Of a stretch of 64,000 nucleotides of DNA, positions 44,486-56,183 are shown one piece after another. The stretch covers positions 248,001-312,000 of the forward strand of contig JAODTK010000821.1 in the NCBI GenBank assembly GCA_026419785.1, read 5' to 3'. Under the pieces are notes generated by a model. That model was given only the letters and a program-made list of their open reading frames with translations. It searched no databases and had not been told where the DNA came from. Origin of the DNA: Sclerodactyla briareus (lineage: Eukaryota; Echinodermata; Holothuroidea; Dendrochirotida; Sclerodactylidae). How positions within the stretch are numbered: the stretch's first letter is position 1; each line of letters begins with the position of its first letter. The translations under genes were made by a program, and so were the position numbers.

Positions 44486-46027
44486 GTAAGAGTTGTGAGT
44501 TATATTATCACCCGAACTTTCCAAGCGTGGAAAATGTTGAACCAAGGTGATCATACAAGTTGGAAAGGTTGGACAGCATATCTGTGAAACTCACAAATTA
44601 ACTGCCAATTTAACTCTTCTCTCTGCACAAGAAGAGGATGACAATGACACAGTATAGTGTATGTTTTCATGTTTGTTTTCCAGTAAATGTGGGTTACCCA
44701 TGGTGGGGGGGGAGGGGGCTGCTTCCACGGGCATCGTGGGGGGGGGGGGGAAAGTTTGTGGAAAGCAAATGACGCAGGGTCATATTCATGATTACAGTTA
44801 AGGAGATGAAAATGATATTGTAATGGTCACAAGGAGTACACTGCCGTTGAGGTTGTTCCGAACGTTGCAAAACCACTCTTTGAATTTTGTTTTTTATCTA
44901 CTAGAGGAAACTTTTACAAATGTTTCTTCTTTCTTCACATAGCATAGTAAGACATGAGATGAAATCTTAGTTTTTGAGGCGGGTGACCGTTTGAAAATAT
45001 GCCCTATTTGATAGAGTACGGGGAGTTCTCATGATAAACCCAATAGCTGTATAGTAGTGAGCATGTGCACTTACGACCATGAAAAGGCTTTTTTAACTAG
45101 TAAGATGGCATGGATGGAGTGGATGCCCTTCCTGACAGTCTTCTCAAAAAAGATCATTCGAGCCGAAAAGACTCTGGAGAACTGACGGGCAGCCATCACT
45201 CAACATACCAAGCAACAGAAGAAGAAATGTACTTGAAGGAACTAAATATAGTTCTGTTGAAGAGAATGAGAATGAGCAATGTGGTTATACATTTCACCCC
45301 ATTTAGGAATAATGTTGAAAGTTGCAGTATAAAAAGATTTTGAGCAATAATGGCAGTTTAAAATATTGCATATTTACATATTAATTATTGGATATACCAG
45401 TAGGCCCTATATCATTAAACAGCAACAGCTGTAATCAACAATACGATTATCAGCGTCTGACACGTGCTTATGGCGAGAACGACACTTCGGGGAGATTGCT
45501 GTCATCTGGGCTAAGAGGATGCGAATGCTTTACCTTACATGAGCAATGATATTTAAAAAGAGAGTTAAACAGCAAAATTCACCAAATGGGCTGATAAAGG
45601 GAGAGGAGGATGGACAATGAAATTACGTGGATGTGAAATTAGCGGCGATCGGGGGGGAACTATTAATGATGCAACCCTTTATAGATCGGCTTATGCACCG
45701 ATGAAACACATTTGGAAAGGCAATTGGCAGCCTTTAAAAAGACCTAGATCACACAATCCCACATGCGAAAAACAATGTTACAGTGGATTATCAAGACGAT
45801 TTATTTTTATTATCAAAACCGGATGAATAAATCAAAAGAGCCCCATTAGGATGATTAAAAGAACATTTGAAGTGTTTTCAAGAAATTGTAGTCTAACTGA
45901 ATGACAGACGACGTAATTAAACAATTATAAGCTTAGCCAAATCATAGTAAGGATGTATGAGAATCCATAAACTCCTGAATAGTCAATCCAGAAAACAGTC
46001 ATTTGCCCTAATATGTCCCCTTTTCAG
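44486..46027. other. ERI2 intron with low-complexity tracts
   Basis: Includes G-rich runs near 44704 and 44738 and a repeat-like string GGCATGGATGGAGTGGATGCC near 45106. No further exon was recognised. Confidence 0.4.
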
Positions 46028-46129
46028 ATTGGGATCTTGGAGTCTGTCTACACATACGAGTGCCAACGGAAAAACAGCTGCTGAAACCAGACCTCTGAAA
46101 TGTTGGACGATTTGAGAGCCACATACCGG
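46028..46129 (+). CDS. ERI2: ERI2 exon carrying Exo II (SDWDL), three indels
   Basis: Acceptor GTCCCCTTTTCAG precedes AT-TGG-GAT-CTT, giving the aspartate of Exo II with the base carried over from the previous exon. The reading then follows the family pattern DWDLGVCLHYECQRKQLLKP and TDLRATYR, but only if an extra A is dropped in CACATACG and in GGAAAAACAG and a G is added in ACGATT. All three are homopolymer or near-homopolymer positions. The donor is CCGG|GTAGGT. The agreement with vertebrate ERI2 is so close that the identity is secure despite the broken frame. Confidence 0.9.
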
Positions 46130-47400
46130 GTAGGTGAATTAGAAGCACTGACAATTCTCACCTTGCAGCTTGCCTAGCAGTTCAGCAGCTGTCGGTCTTC
46201 CATTTTAGAGTGATTTTTCATTTATGCAGACTTCATAAGCAATTGCAAGGCAGAAAAGACAGGCAGCCCAGATTCTTCGGCAAATATAACGAGATCCACT
46301 TTAACCAGTAGAACCACAAATCGCTAGTCATATTCAAATGATGATCACAAGAGGATCAGGTTACAATGCACATATATGCAGTCAGACAGTATTGTATGTA
46401 AGTATGTACTCGCTGGGACTCATTATCGAGTACCTGCGTAACAGAGGTAAAATATCATTTGCACAATGAATTGTCAGAACCCCCTAGTATGGCAATTATA
46501 AGAATTTACCGTACCTTTTACCACTGCCCGCCTTTCTCCAACGGGTATACAAACTTGACCACAAGAGTTTTCAGAAGCAGAGATTGCAAATTCTGCCAGT
46601 CGACCTTGGCACTGGGCAGATTGGATTTGAGATGATCTCCAGCCATCTCAGTAGTATAGCCAAAGCTTCCAATACTGTCACCTAACTCAGAGGGTTGGGA
46701 TCACTGCATGAAATGAGATCTCCATTTGGAACCTTGCTTATAACAGCTGCTCTGCACACCTTTTACCCTCTACTCATTTCCGTTCGTCTGCTATGACAGA
46801 ATAATGGCAGTAGTGGCTAGCACCTAGCAAAAAGAATATGCCAGATCCTAGCGGCTAGGAGGTGGGTTAACTGCGGAAGTAAGTGGTAAAAGGTAAGTAC
46901 ATGCTTATAAATGCCATAACAGGGGGTCTGGACATTATGGACATAATAGTTGGTTATTGCCCAAGATGACTGATGGTACATACTTTCAGGCAGGCAGCAG
47001 TTATGGTCAAAGGTCAATAGGGGTCAGTTGGGCCACTTGAGTTCCACGAAAGCTGATGGGAAAGAAGAGGCAGCTCCTCAGCATTCATACCTGTTGAATA
47101 ACTTGGATGCAGCATACTGGGAACGAGAAACGTGAATCCAGCAGAAAGTGATGAAAAAATCAGGTGGTAAAGTTTGTTAGTACAACTGACTTGCAGTTGT
47201 CATGTTCTACGAGGGGGGCATCGATTCACATTTCCGTTACAACATGATGCTTTCTCGGCACTTAAAGGAGCAAATTTTGTTTCGCCCATATGGTGAATAT
47301 TACAAATTAGGAGTTTCAATCTCGGGACTTTCCTACTCTATTGTACCTACTTTGAAGTTTCACTGTTGAAGTCATGGGTTTACTCTCTTATCGGTTTCAG
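46130..47400. other. ERI2 intron
   Basis: No additional exon or intact element recognised; TGGTCAAAGGTCA-type strings shared with other introns occur near 47005. Confidence 0.4.
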
Positions 47401-47486
47401 AAGTTCTATCAGCGAGTACATAATGGCCTTGAAGGGGCCTTCTAAAGATCTGGTATACAGTTCGAGGGACGCCAGCACTCTGGGAG
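47401..47486 (+). CDS. ERI2: ERI2 exon ending in Exo III histidine region
   Basis: Acceptor CTTATCGGTTTCAG and donor TGGGAG|GTGGTT bound 86 nt. It reads KFYQRVHNGLEGAF, then with two compensating single-base changes KDLGIQFEGRQHSG. The family pattern is FY.R.P.GL.GAL...GI.F.GR.HSGLDD, so the histidine of the DEDDh active site is the H of QHSG. In the literal frame a stop (TAA at 47447) interrupts the exon; removal of one T and addition of one G repairs it. Confidence 0.88.
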
Positions 47487-49391
47487 GTGGTTATCAGCTT
47501 AATTCGGTAAACTGGAGTGAAGTAACGATAGTGATGATGTACGAATATCTGTCTATCTTGGGCAAGGTTACGAAAATGGAATGATGAGGGTAACAGGTTC
47601 TGCTTGGTGGTCAAAGGTCATCTAATGGCAAGCACTGGAAATGTGCCAAATAGTAAATCTCCTGGAAGTGTTGAGTGAGGGATTTCTTTGATGTGGTCAG
47701 TATAATGGCAGAACACCATATGTGGATTTTTCTCAAGGTCGTTTCGCCTAAATTTGAGTTTAAAGATGGATTCGTCAAATAAAATATAAAATCTTGTAAA
47801 CAACTACTGGCCACCAGCTTTTAGAAAATAGAAACCATATGCGATATTTCAGGCATAGTTCCGTCCAAATTAAAATTGATTTAATAAATTGAAAGCATGT
47901 GATTTTTTTTTTTTTTCGATACACCGGTTGTGCTGCACATTACGAATTGGTGGGACCGTCATGCAAAATTCGCCGTAGCTTGTTCGCTGGACGATCTAGC
48001 AGACGACAAGCATCTTTAACAAGGTAAAGTAGAATGTAGTTCTACGGACTGACTTGATTGACAATCATAATGTTGGTCACTAGTTTGTTCAAGTGATGTT
48101 GTTATGGTTGCCGGACCACTCCCACCCCGACAATTCCCACCCAAAACGTGCCCTAACTATCGAACCCTAAACCCGAAGTCGACATAAAAAACATTCAGTT
48201 GAGGGGAATGTCCAGGTGGAGGAAAGTGTTCTGGGTGGAATTGTCCGGTAACGGTTTGTTATAAATAAGTAATTTGTGGAAAACACAACAAAAACATCTC
48301 TTCCTTCTCAGGTCAGGTTGAACCTTGATTAGAGTGTGTTGTGACCTGTTGTACTTAATGTAGTATCCTGGGGGTTCATGTCAGTGTCATCTTGGGGTCA
48401 CTTCATCCCCAAACAATATCAAAGGGAATAAAATGGTCAGGGAATGCTCCTCTTTCATTACGGACAGAATTGGTGTTACAAGTCCATGCAGTCAATTAGT
48501 TATGGAAAAAGGATCTATGCAAAATGTTCCCTTCATAGGTGTACATTTTTCCAGTAAAATGCTCCATTCACTTCTGTGGTATATTAATTCAACAATGCTG
48601 CCAACAATCCGTTTCTGCGCCAAAAAACTCTTCCATGATAAACAAGATACGGTCATTATCACCGATGAGCCTCTGTGATTGGCTGATAAATTATGCGTGC
48701 TTGCTGCATTTTTTGCAGGCGGCACAGTGCGGCTCACAATGCAGCGTCCATGGTGGAGGGTCGGTGATATTTCATTCCATGTTGTAATTTGTTCGGCCCG
48801 GGGCTGCAGCATGTCTTGTCAGCCAGAGAGAGGGCTAGTGTGAAGCAGCAGCATGTCCTTTGAAGTCGGAAAGACATTGCCAAAAAAAAAAAAGGGGAGG
48901 TACATTAGCATCCCTAAATTTATGTGGTCGAAGCATGGAGGGTGGGGGATAAGCCTTGACCAGTCAGCTTAAAGGAACTTTGAAAATGAGACGTTCTGTC
49001 TTTGTGGAATGGTATCCTTTTGTGCTGAGATCAGGGAAACCGGGGTTGCATAGCTTATGACTGTTGAGTGATGGCAGTACACACCCCTATACACAGGACA
49101 GGACGGATGGGGTATTGGATTTTGTAAATTGACCAAACCTCAGTGTCATGGATGACTTACAATCCTTGAAAATGACCCACCCAGTACACAAGTTTTCCAT
49201 ATCAATATTATACACAATCCAGGTTAAATGACAAATCCCAGAGGCAGCTTTGTGACTGATCATTCAGGGGAAGTGACGGACATGTGAGTTACATGACCCG
49301 ACCATGCGCTGGGTATTGTGGGTGCTCTGCATGCAATTGACGAAGTGCATACAGCCCAGTTGAAAACTACTGTCTCCATTTTGCATTACAG
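47487..49391. other. ERI2 intron
   Basis: Long intron with a GTCAAAGGTCATCTAATGG string (47609) that recurs at 54128 and 54756. No other exon was recognised; a polyA tract lies at 48881. Confidence 0.4.
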
Positions 49392-49485
49392 GTTTGGATT
49401 GATGCAAAGAAACACCGCCATCTCGCCTGGAGGGATGATCTGCGGGACGGCTGGCCAGATGAGAATACAAAGACATCTCATCTTG
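49392..49485 (+). CDS. ERI2: ERI2 exon with Exo III (LDDARN), frameshifted
   Basis: Acceptor TTTTGCATTACAG precedes TTGGAT. The literal frame reads LD then a stop, but the intended peptide LDDARNTAILAWRMICDG is evident after removing one T and repairing three homopolymer positions (ATCTCGCC, GGAGGG, GCGGGACGG). The second D is the last catalytic acid of the DEDDh set. The exon runs through CQMRITKTS to a likely donor TCTTG|GTGGGT. Together with the previous exon it completes the nuclease domain. Confidence 0.88.
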
Positions 49486-49670
49486 GTGGGTTCATCTCGG
49501 GCTTATTAGCTTCTTATCGGTGAACCCTAATTTCAACGCTGGGTTTCTCTCTGTCTTATCAGCTCAATAAGTGAACCTAATCTCATTGGGGTGTTCCTCT
49601 CCAGTTTAGATCTCATCAGTAACCAAGTTTCACACTGGGTTCCTTTGATCTTATTAGCCCATTAGGCCTG
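49486..49670. repeat. Short minisatellite, ~60-bp unit
   Basis: Three to four degenerate repeats of a unit with GTGAACCTAAT, TC..CTGGGTT.CTCT and CTTATCAGC/TTATTAGC, starting right at the ERI2 donor site. Confidence 0.6.
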
Positions 49671-49857
49671 AGGATTCCCTGCCTCTGGGCAGAATTGCCA
49701 GTCACATGAAGCACCACCACTACCCGGATGAGGTGAATCAATGTGGTTCGTACCGACGTGTCATAATCAACTGGACTGAGTAGGTCTTTTTTTGGTCCAC
49801 TGCAGGGGAAAAGGAGTGGGATATTATGATTAAGAGGGTGGTAACTAAAATGAGGAT

Positions 49858-50740
49858 ATGGATTACAGTTGGTCATGGGACCTAGCATCAGTTACAATCT
49901 CTGCTAGGAGGTGATTCATGTTATACAGGCTGGGTATGTGACTAGCATCAGTTACAGCGCCTATGCTAGAGGTGGTCATGTATTACAGGCTGTGTTCCTG
50001 TGACCTAGCATCAAGTTACAATCACTCTGCCGACGAAGGTGATCAGGTTATACCGAGGGTCATGTACCTAGATCAGCTACAGATCCTATGCTACGAGGTG
50101 CACATGGTAATACAGGGCTGGGTCATGAACCTAGCACAGTTACCTATCCTCTGCTAGGAAGAGATCAGTGTGATACGGCTGGGTCATGGGACCTAGCATC
50201 AGTCACACATATCCCCTGCTAGGAAGTGAGTGATATGGTATTTTATACAGGATGGGTCTGTGACCTCGCATCAGGTACCATCCTCTGCTAGGAGGTGATC
50301 ATTTTATACAGGCTGGGTCATGTGACCGAGCATCAGTTAAATATGAACAGTGATAAGGCTGGGTTCATGTAACATAGCATCAGTACCTATCCTCTGCGAG
50401 AGGTGACATGTTATACAGGCCTGGGTCATGTGACCTATCATCAGTTACACATATCCCCTGCTAGGAAGTGATCGTTTGTATACAGGATGTGTATGGACCT
50501 AGGCATAAGTTACAATCTCTGCTGAGAAGGTGACCATGTTTAAACAGCTGGGTCATGTGACTAGCATCCGTTACATATCCTCTGGCTATGATGGTGACCT
50601 GTAAAACGGCGGGTCATTGACCATCATCAGTTACCACATATCCACTGATAGGTGATCACTATGTAAAACAGGCTGGGTCCTGTGACCTAGCATCAGTGTA
50701 AATATTTTCTGCTAGGAGGTGATCATTTTCAGGCTGTGGG
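49858..50740. repeat. 64-bp minisatellite in ERI2 intron
   Basis: About 14 tandem copies of a unit reading TGGGTCATGTGACCTAGCAT, CAGTTAC, ATATCCTCTGCTAGGAGGTG and ATCATGTTATACAGGC. Copies differ largely by one-base gains and losses, so the unit length wobbles between about 58 and 68 bp. The CTGCTAGGAG core and GTCATGTGAC core are small inverted repeats. Confidence 0.9.
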
Positions 50741-50744
50741 TTCA

Positions 50745-50900
50745 TAGTATGTATGTTTCCGCGGAAGTGAAGTCTCATGTCTGCTATATACAATCTTGCG
50801 ACAATTGCCAAGAACCATTGAGAAGCCACCATCCGGCGCACAGCCTGCTCCAGGGTCTACATCCAATTCGAAGCGGACTTCATAGAGTGGAGGAAGTGTA
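50745..50900 (+). mobile_element. Possible Ty3/gypsy integrase zinc-finger remnant
   Basis: The frame SAEVKSHVCYIQSCDNCQEP followed by LRSHHPA and, one frame on, SRVYIQFEADFIEW resembles the integrase H2C2 region of Ty3/gypsy elements (....I..YI..C..CQ......EPL.SH..P..PW..V..D). Only the C..C half is clear; no flanking LTRs or other domains are seen. A weak call. Confidence 0.35.
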
Positions 50901-50999
50901 TCTCAAATTGAATAGCCAAGAGGAAATGTACCTCATTGCAAACATTGCATTGGAAAAAGGCCTGAAGGAAAGCAGTCATTTCAGACCGAGACATCAAGT

Positions 51000-51335
51000 A
51001 AGGTCAATAACTTGACTGTATCTGGAACGGGCTGGAAGCAAGTATTGTTGGTTATTGCTATGGATGAGAACTCCATCTCACACTCTACTCCTTGACGTTC
51101 ACCAACATGATTACAACAAATGGACAAATTCCCAAGAATCTGGGAACATACACCCTGTTGTGAAGTGATCAATACAATCATATACAACGACATGCAATTA
51201 CAAAGTCAAGCCGATTTGGGTATTGCTCAGTATGAGAACACATGAAACAGGCATGTTACTGACATGTTTTGAATTCCTTGACAAAGTCTGGGGGAATTTG
51301 CAGTCATGGACAGTGTGTGTGTATGTATGTGACGC
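51000..51335. other. ERI2 intron, nothing recognised
   Basis: No exon or repeat boundary seen. Confidence 0.3.
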
Positions 51336-51745
51336 CTGACTTGTAACTCGATCCCCACCTGGATGGATGAACTCATAATTGGTATGTGTGTTCCTCATGA
51401 TGAGTACATGAACCCTATTGTTTTGGGGTCAGGTTCAGAGGTCATCTGAGATCACCGGAGGTCGAAGTCTGAAAACCTAGTAACACGTTAAAACAAGTCC
51501 GGAATGGTTGGTTCTGATTAGCTTTATTATGGGAGTACAAGACCCTATGGTTTGTGGTTTGGTTTAGGTTGGGGTGTGTTTCCTATGATGAGTACATGAA
51601 CCAACCCTATTGTTTGGGGGTCAGGTCAGAGGTCAAAGTTGAGACCTTGTTAACATGATAGGTCAAGACTGGTTGGTCCAATTCAAAGGATTGAGTACAT
51701 GCCCTATTGTTTTTTGGTTTAGGTCGGGTTAATTTTTGGTAAACC
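51336..51745 (+). repeat. Diverged units of the ~300-bp repeat family
   Basis: Two partial units with GGATGGATGAACTCATAATT, TTCCTCATGATGAGTACATG, AACCCTATTGTTTTGGGGTC and AGGTCGAAGTCTGAAAAC, as in the 39370-41080 array. Confidence 0.7.
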
Positions 51746-52610
51746 AAGAGTGCCATGGCACAGTAGCTCACTCTGCAAAGATATTCAACTGATAGTATGC
51801 TGTTACAAGTAACATGTGTGTTTCTGATTGGTCATTCAATGTGCATCAGAACTGATTTTATATTGGACGTGTATACTTCCTTGAATCATCATAGTTAAAA
51901 AAAAAAATCCTAATAGACTGTTCTGGGTCCCACACCTCTGTTATATTCATGTAAGAAGAAACAAGGCGACCGCCACAAAGGGTCTCGCATGGTTGCGCGA
52001 TAAGGGGTTCGATTATTCACTACATAACCATATAAAAACAAACTAGTTCTGAGAACATCGTCATGTCAAACGAACACACATACTTTCAAACATATACACA
52101 CATAAAAATTCCTAAAATAAACTGACCAATAAGTGAATCTTATTACAAAAGTTCTTCGAATTCTTGTTTCTTCCTCGTCCCCCCCCCCCCCCCCACTCTC
52201 GCCCTCCATAATAACCCAAATGTGAATAAAGTTTATCGCTTAAGTCAACTCCTGCTTTGACCCAAAATCCAACGTGAAAATGTTCTAAAATCCCCGTAGC
52301 AGCCTGGCTTCTTTATTCATTATTCATGCTGTTCATGTTTCCAAGCAGCCAGGACATGCCATCCCCCCCCCCCCTTGCCAGGGCAGCAAACCCCTCCCCC
52401 GCCCCCCCCCACACACCAACAAACTATCCCCACGCAGCAGTCAAAGGAGTTGTCCAAAAATATAATCTTTAGGAGACCTCCACATTTGTCCCCAGTCCCA
52501 GGCGGGAAGAGGGGGAAGGAGAAAGGGTTAAGTATGGTTTGGATGTCTAATCAACCTTAACAAATTGGTTGGGTAAGAGAGGGTTTGGCTTGGGACGCTT
52601 ATACAGCACA
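51746..52610. other. ERI2 intron with C-rich tracts
   Basis: C runs at 52181, 52363 and 52393. A proline-rich ORF here is produced by the C runs. Confidence 0.4.
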
Positions 52611-52611
52611 A

Positions 52612-53033
52612 TTGTCACAGGGCTATGGTTTACTCGTTTCAGGCTTTATTATAACAGAAACTATTATATGATGGAATTCAATCAAATTCATGAACATCAA
52701 ACACCATCAGAGTCAGAGAATGGTAACGGACCATACCTACTGAGTTTTGGCGAACTTCTTACCAAGTTGGAAAATTTGAATAATTATGCAAAATGAGGCA
52801 CATACAATGACTTATAACAGCAGTAGGTTAAAAATTGTCACAGGAGCTAATGTTTTAATCGTTCCTCAGTGCTTTATTCTAACAGAAGCGATTATATGAT
52901 GGAATTCAAAATTCCTGAAACATCAGACACATCGATCCGAAAATTGTTAACGCGACCAACCTACTGGTTGGCGAGAATCTTACCAAGTTGGAAATTGGAA
53001 TAGATTATGCAAATTAGGCACATACAATGACCT
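52612..53033. repeat. Direct duplication, ~217-bp period
   Basis: 52618-52811 and 52840-53031 share CAGGCTTTATTATAACAGAA-like, TATATGATGGAATTCAA, TCTTACCAAGTTGGAAA and ATTATGCAAA.TAGGCACATA blocks in order. Confidence 0.8.
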
Positions 53034-53730
53034 TCTCCGAACCCAGGGTGTACATTAAATGATCTGGATCAGAGGTGGATCACATCTCCAGGTTTTGTGG
53101 AAATCCAACAAATTTTCAAAAAAAAATGCATAAAAATGCATATTTAGACACATTAAATGGACCTCCAGTGAATCTGACTTCATGTGAAACCAGGGGAGAC
53201 CACATCCAACCAAGTTTCGTGAAAATATGACAAACTTGGGAAAATTTGCATAAAATGCAAATAGACCACTTAATTAGCTGAGTTCACGCTGAAAATCCAA
53301 TCAGTTCATCTACCTGTCATCCCAGGGGCTATAGCCAAAATGACCCCCAGATGGCCTTTGACTAACTTCCTGCGAACCATCATGCACCATTGGTCAATGA
53401 TAAAATGGGACCAACTATCATGAACATGCAATATTGAACCCACGGTCATTGATAACACGATTAATAAACTTTACATAGCTTCAATTTTGTAGAGGTAAGA
53501 AGCCACTGGACCATTCAAATGGCCAAAATGATTGAAAAAACTATCAGATCTATTTCTGTAGAGTCAAAGCTGCTGTGAACTATTCAAGCAAAATTACTGA
53601 AATTCACCTCTAGACCACCTGTGACCTCAAATTCAAAAGAATACCCCATATATATCATTGGTCAATGGTAATACTGACTAAACTATGAGTAATACTGTAT
53701 CAGTAATACATCCAAGTCATTCTATGGGAA
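53034..53730. repeat. Old dispersed repeat, related to 63890-64000
   Basis: Contains GTGGAAATCCAACAAATTTT, AAATTTGCATAAAATGC and CATTGGTCAATG strings. The last 110 bases of the window (TTTCATGGGAATCCAACAAA, ATTTGCATGAAT) appear to be another copy. Confidence 0.45.
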
Positions 53731-53799
53731 AAGAAGCATTTGTTAACAGACCCTCAATTATCATCTGCAAAAAGGAACCTTTGATGAACCTCGACCTCG

Positions 53800-53888
53800 A
53801 ATCCTGAACACCCCTATGTAGCATTGGCCCCTGACCTTTGACCAAATCCTGAACACCCATGTAGCATTGGCCCCTGACCTTTGACCAA
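53800..53888. repeat. 43-bp perfect-unit direct duplication
   Basis: AATCCTGAACACCC then ATGTAGCATTGGCCCCTGA and CCTTTGACCA occur twice back to back; the first copy has two additional bases. Confidence 0.9.
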
Positions 53889-54004
53889 GCCAGATGCTGG
53901 TTGAGTTGTGGTAATCTGCCACTGTAAAGCCCATCCATCCTATCCATCAAATCCAATCCAGTCTGTGAAATTTTGCCTGTCGACCAAAATCCAAGGTCCA
54001 CCAA

Positions 54005-55300
54005 AGATAATTTTTAAAGGGGGCATAATGGGCCATTAGATGGAAAAATGTGAAAAATGCTTACTTACAGATTAGGTGAATAAGCATCATACTCAGTGTA
54101 TTATGGCTAGTGGGACCCCTATGGGATTTATGGTCAAAGGTCATTATATGTAAACAATGTTTGAGCTTGATTTTACGGGTTCATGAAGTAAGTAAGGCTC
54201 AATCTACTAGACTAGGAAACCTGGCCGGGATTTGATCAAGGAGGCACTGGCGATAACTGCCTTGCTAATATGCTAAGATCATCTAGGGCAGGGGTGTTAC
54301 CATTCCCAATCTGCTCTGGTACTGCCATTCATGTCCCTCTCAAAAAGACGAAACAGTGGACTCTTCCACTTCTCTGAACCTGAAGGAGTGAAAGTTCCTG
54401 TACAACGTGATGCTCCAATCTGACTGACAAGACCTCTTATCCTGAACAACAAACATCAGAAACCGTTACAGCGGAACCATGGACAGGAGACCAAAACTCC
54501 CTTTCGCAACGACAAGTACAGCCACATAGCGGAAAAACGTAGGGTGACTGTTGGAATTCGAATTGGAATGTTTGCTTGCAAAGCAACAATGACACTGCAA
54601 TTGTGGATTACCACCTTATCAAGGACTAGGGATTGAAAGTCATAAACGGTTTGTACATAATATGTACCGTATGGAGTATTCCCACAGATTGGATTACCAC
54701 ACACTTGGTCAGTGTTTATGATTGGAACCAGTGATACCTACGATTGTTGAGGATCAAAGGTCATTTAAGGGCGATGATTGGTAATGGTAATAAATTGCGT
54801 TGGGATAACTGTATGAGTCAGTGGACTAGGGTAAGCAACGTGAACCAAACTGCGGGTACCATGATAATGACAGTTTGGTCATTAAGGGACAAAATCATTG
54901 TGTGAAGGGCATGATTTGAAGCCATCGTGAGAAGAAAGTGTGATCACCTGTCCGTCTAGTGAATATTCTTACCCAAAGTGTTTTGGGGAGTCACAAATGT
55001 TTCTCTGCAGCTTGGAGGTCGCGGATGATCACAAATTGTGGTTATTGTCCATCAGTGTCCATGGTGAGTGTTCAAAGAATTGGGAGTCGGTGACTGTCAG
55101 GTCGGAAAGGTCATTTTACCGGGAATGAAATAATCACTTTGTTATGGGTTGGCTACAGCCCTATTGGTGCTCTTCACCCAGATGAGTTGAGGTATGCTCC
55201 ATTGATAGCCCTCCTGCGAACAGAGGAGAACCGTCTTGATTCACCGGCCTACAGTCAAACACAGTATCAAAAACAATAATGCATTCTCTTCTCTTTTCAG
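54005..55300. other. ERI2 intron before the last exon
   Basis: Contains the recurring GGTCAAAGGTCATTA-type string twice (54128, 54756). Additional ERI2 exons for the disordered middle of the protein could be hidden here but none was supported. Confidence 0.35.
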
Positions 55301-56071
55301 GGTTCTAAGGTTCATCAGCAGCTCCAGACAGGAGGAGGCAGGGAACCAGTAGCGTAACTGTCAACCGAACCAAGTAATCAAACCTTCGCTGCCAGTTCTC
55401 CAACAAGAGGAAAGCTTCCAGTTCCGCAGTTGCCAGTGTACTCAGCTCGAATGCATAACCAGACCTGCCTTCAGATGTGGAGGTTCAGGATCATACATCT
55501 AAAGCCTGCAAGATCTGTCGATAGCCAGAACAAGAACAAAGGAAAGGAGCCAACAAGAGCCATAAACCAACAGTAACTCGGGATCCCTGGCTAAAACTCC
55601 ACGCAGAATTATTAAAAATCCATCCCTAATGCAGTAAAATGTTCCTGTGACAAGGACGGGGGCCACAGTTCAAAACGCAGGGAGGCATGGCAAGTCAGTA
55701 CTGTCACAAGGGGTTTGCCCAAATTTTTCCGCATCAAGGAACCTGTCATGTCATCGGAAGTCACACAGTGTTGACACGCCCACAGAGCCAAGAAGCAACT
55801 ATAGGACACCAGACCCCAAAGAACAGCTGGAAAGATAACTCCACCCTTAGTCACTGCGGGGGGAGGAAACGGTCCAGAAGGAGAAGGTGTTTTCCCCGGG
55901 ACCAAACCAGGGTCGGACGTTCTACTCCTGCTGCGGCAGACGCCGGGGTAAGCTGCAGGATGTCTCCAACTTTACGGGCGGCTGTTCTGTAATAACTTTT
56001 TCAAGGGGGAGTCTGCCCTACTTCAAAGGGTTGAGGACTTTCCCTCCTGGAAGAGGGAGTTTAAGATCTAA
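55301..56071 (+). CDS. ERI2: ERI2 last exon with C-terminal GRF zinc finger, several frameshifts
   Basis: A strong acceptor (TCTTCTCTTTTCAG) precedes 55301. The first ~500 nt read, with frame changes, as a Ser/Pro/Gln-rich linker (LSTEPSNQTFAASSPTRGK, then LPVPQLPVYSARM). At about 55845-55935 comes HCGGRKRSRRRR followed one frame on by VFSPGPNQGRTFYSC, the signature of a GRF zinc finger (C.CG......V...GPN.GR.FY.C). After another shift, FCNNFFKGESALLQRVED and FPSWKREFKI lead to TAA at 56069-56071. ERI2 proteins in animals end in such a GRF finger, which binds single-stranded nucleic acid in other proteins. An AATAAA signal lies at 56158-56163. Confidence 0.85.
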
Positions 56072-56157
56072 ATTGAAAAAAATGATCACTTCTTTGCAAG
56101 AGGCTGGTGTATAGGATAAGATTAGATTCAGATTTAACTTTGGTATGGTCATCCTTC

Positions 56158-56163
56158 AATAAA
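56158..56163 (+). terminator. Polyadenylation signal AATAAA of ERI2
   Basis: Canonical hexamer 87 bases after the proposed ERI2 stop codon, on the same strand. Cleavage would fall near 56180. Confidence 0.6.
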
Positions 56164-56183
56164 GGAAAATCAGAGGATGTTCC

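Noticed and set aside
49858-50740. Regular ~64-bp repeats resembling a CRISPR array
   Set aside because: The whole unit repeats with no unique spacers, and the genome is eukaryotic.
52375-52560. Proline-rich ORF on the plus strand
   Set aside because: Encoded by C homopolymers; no splice or conservation signal.
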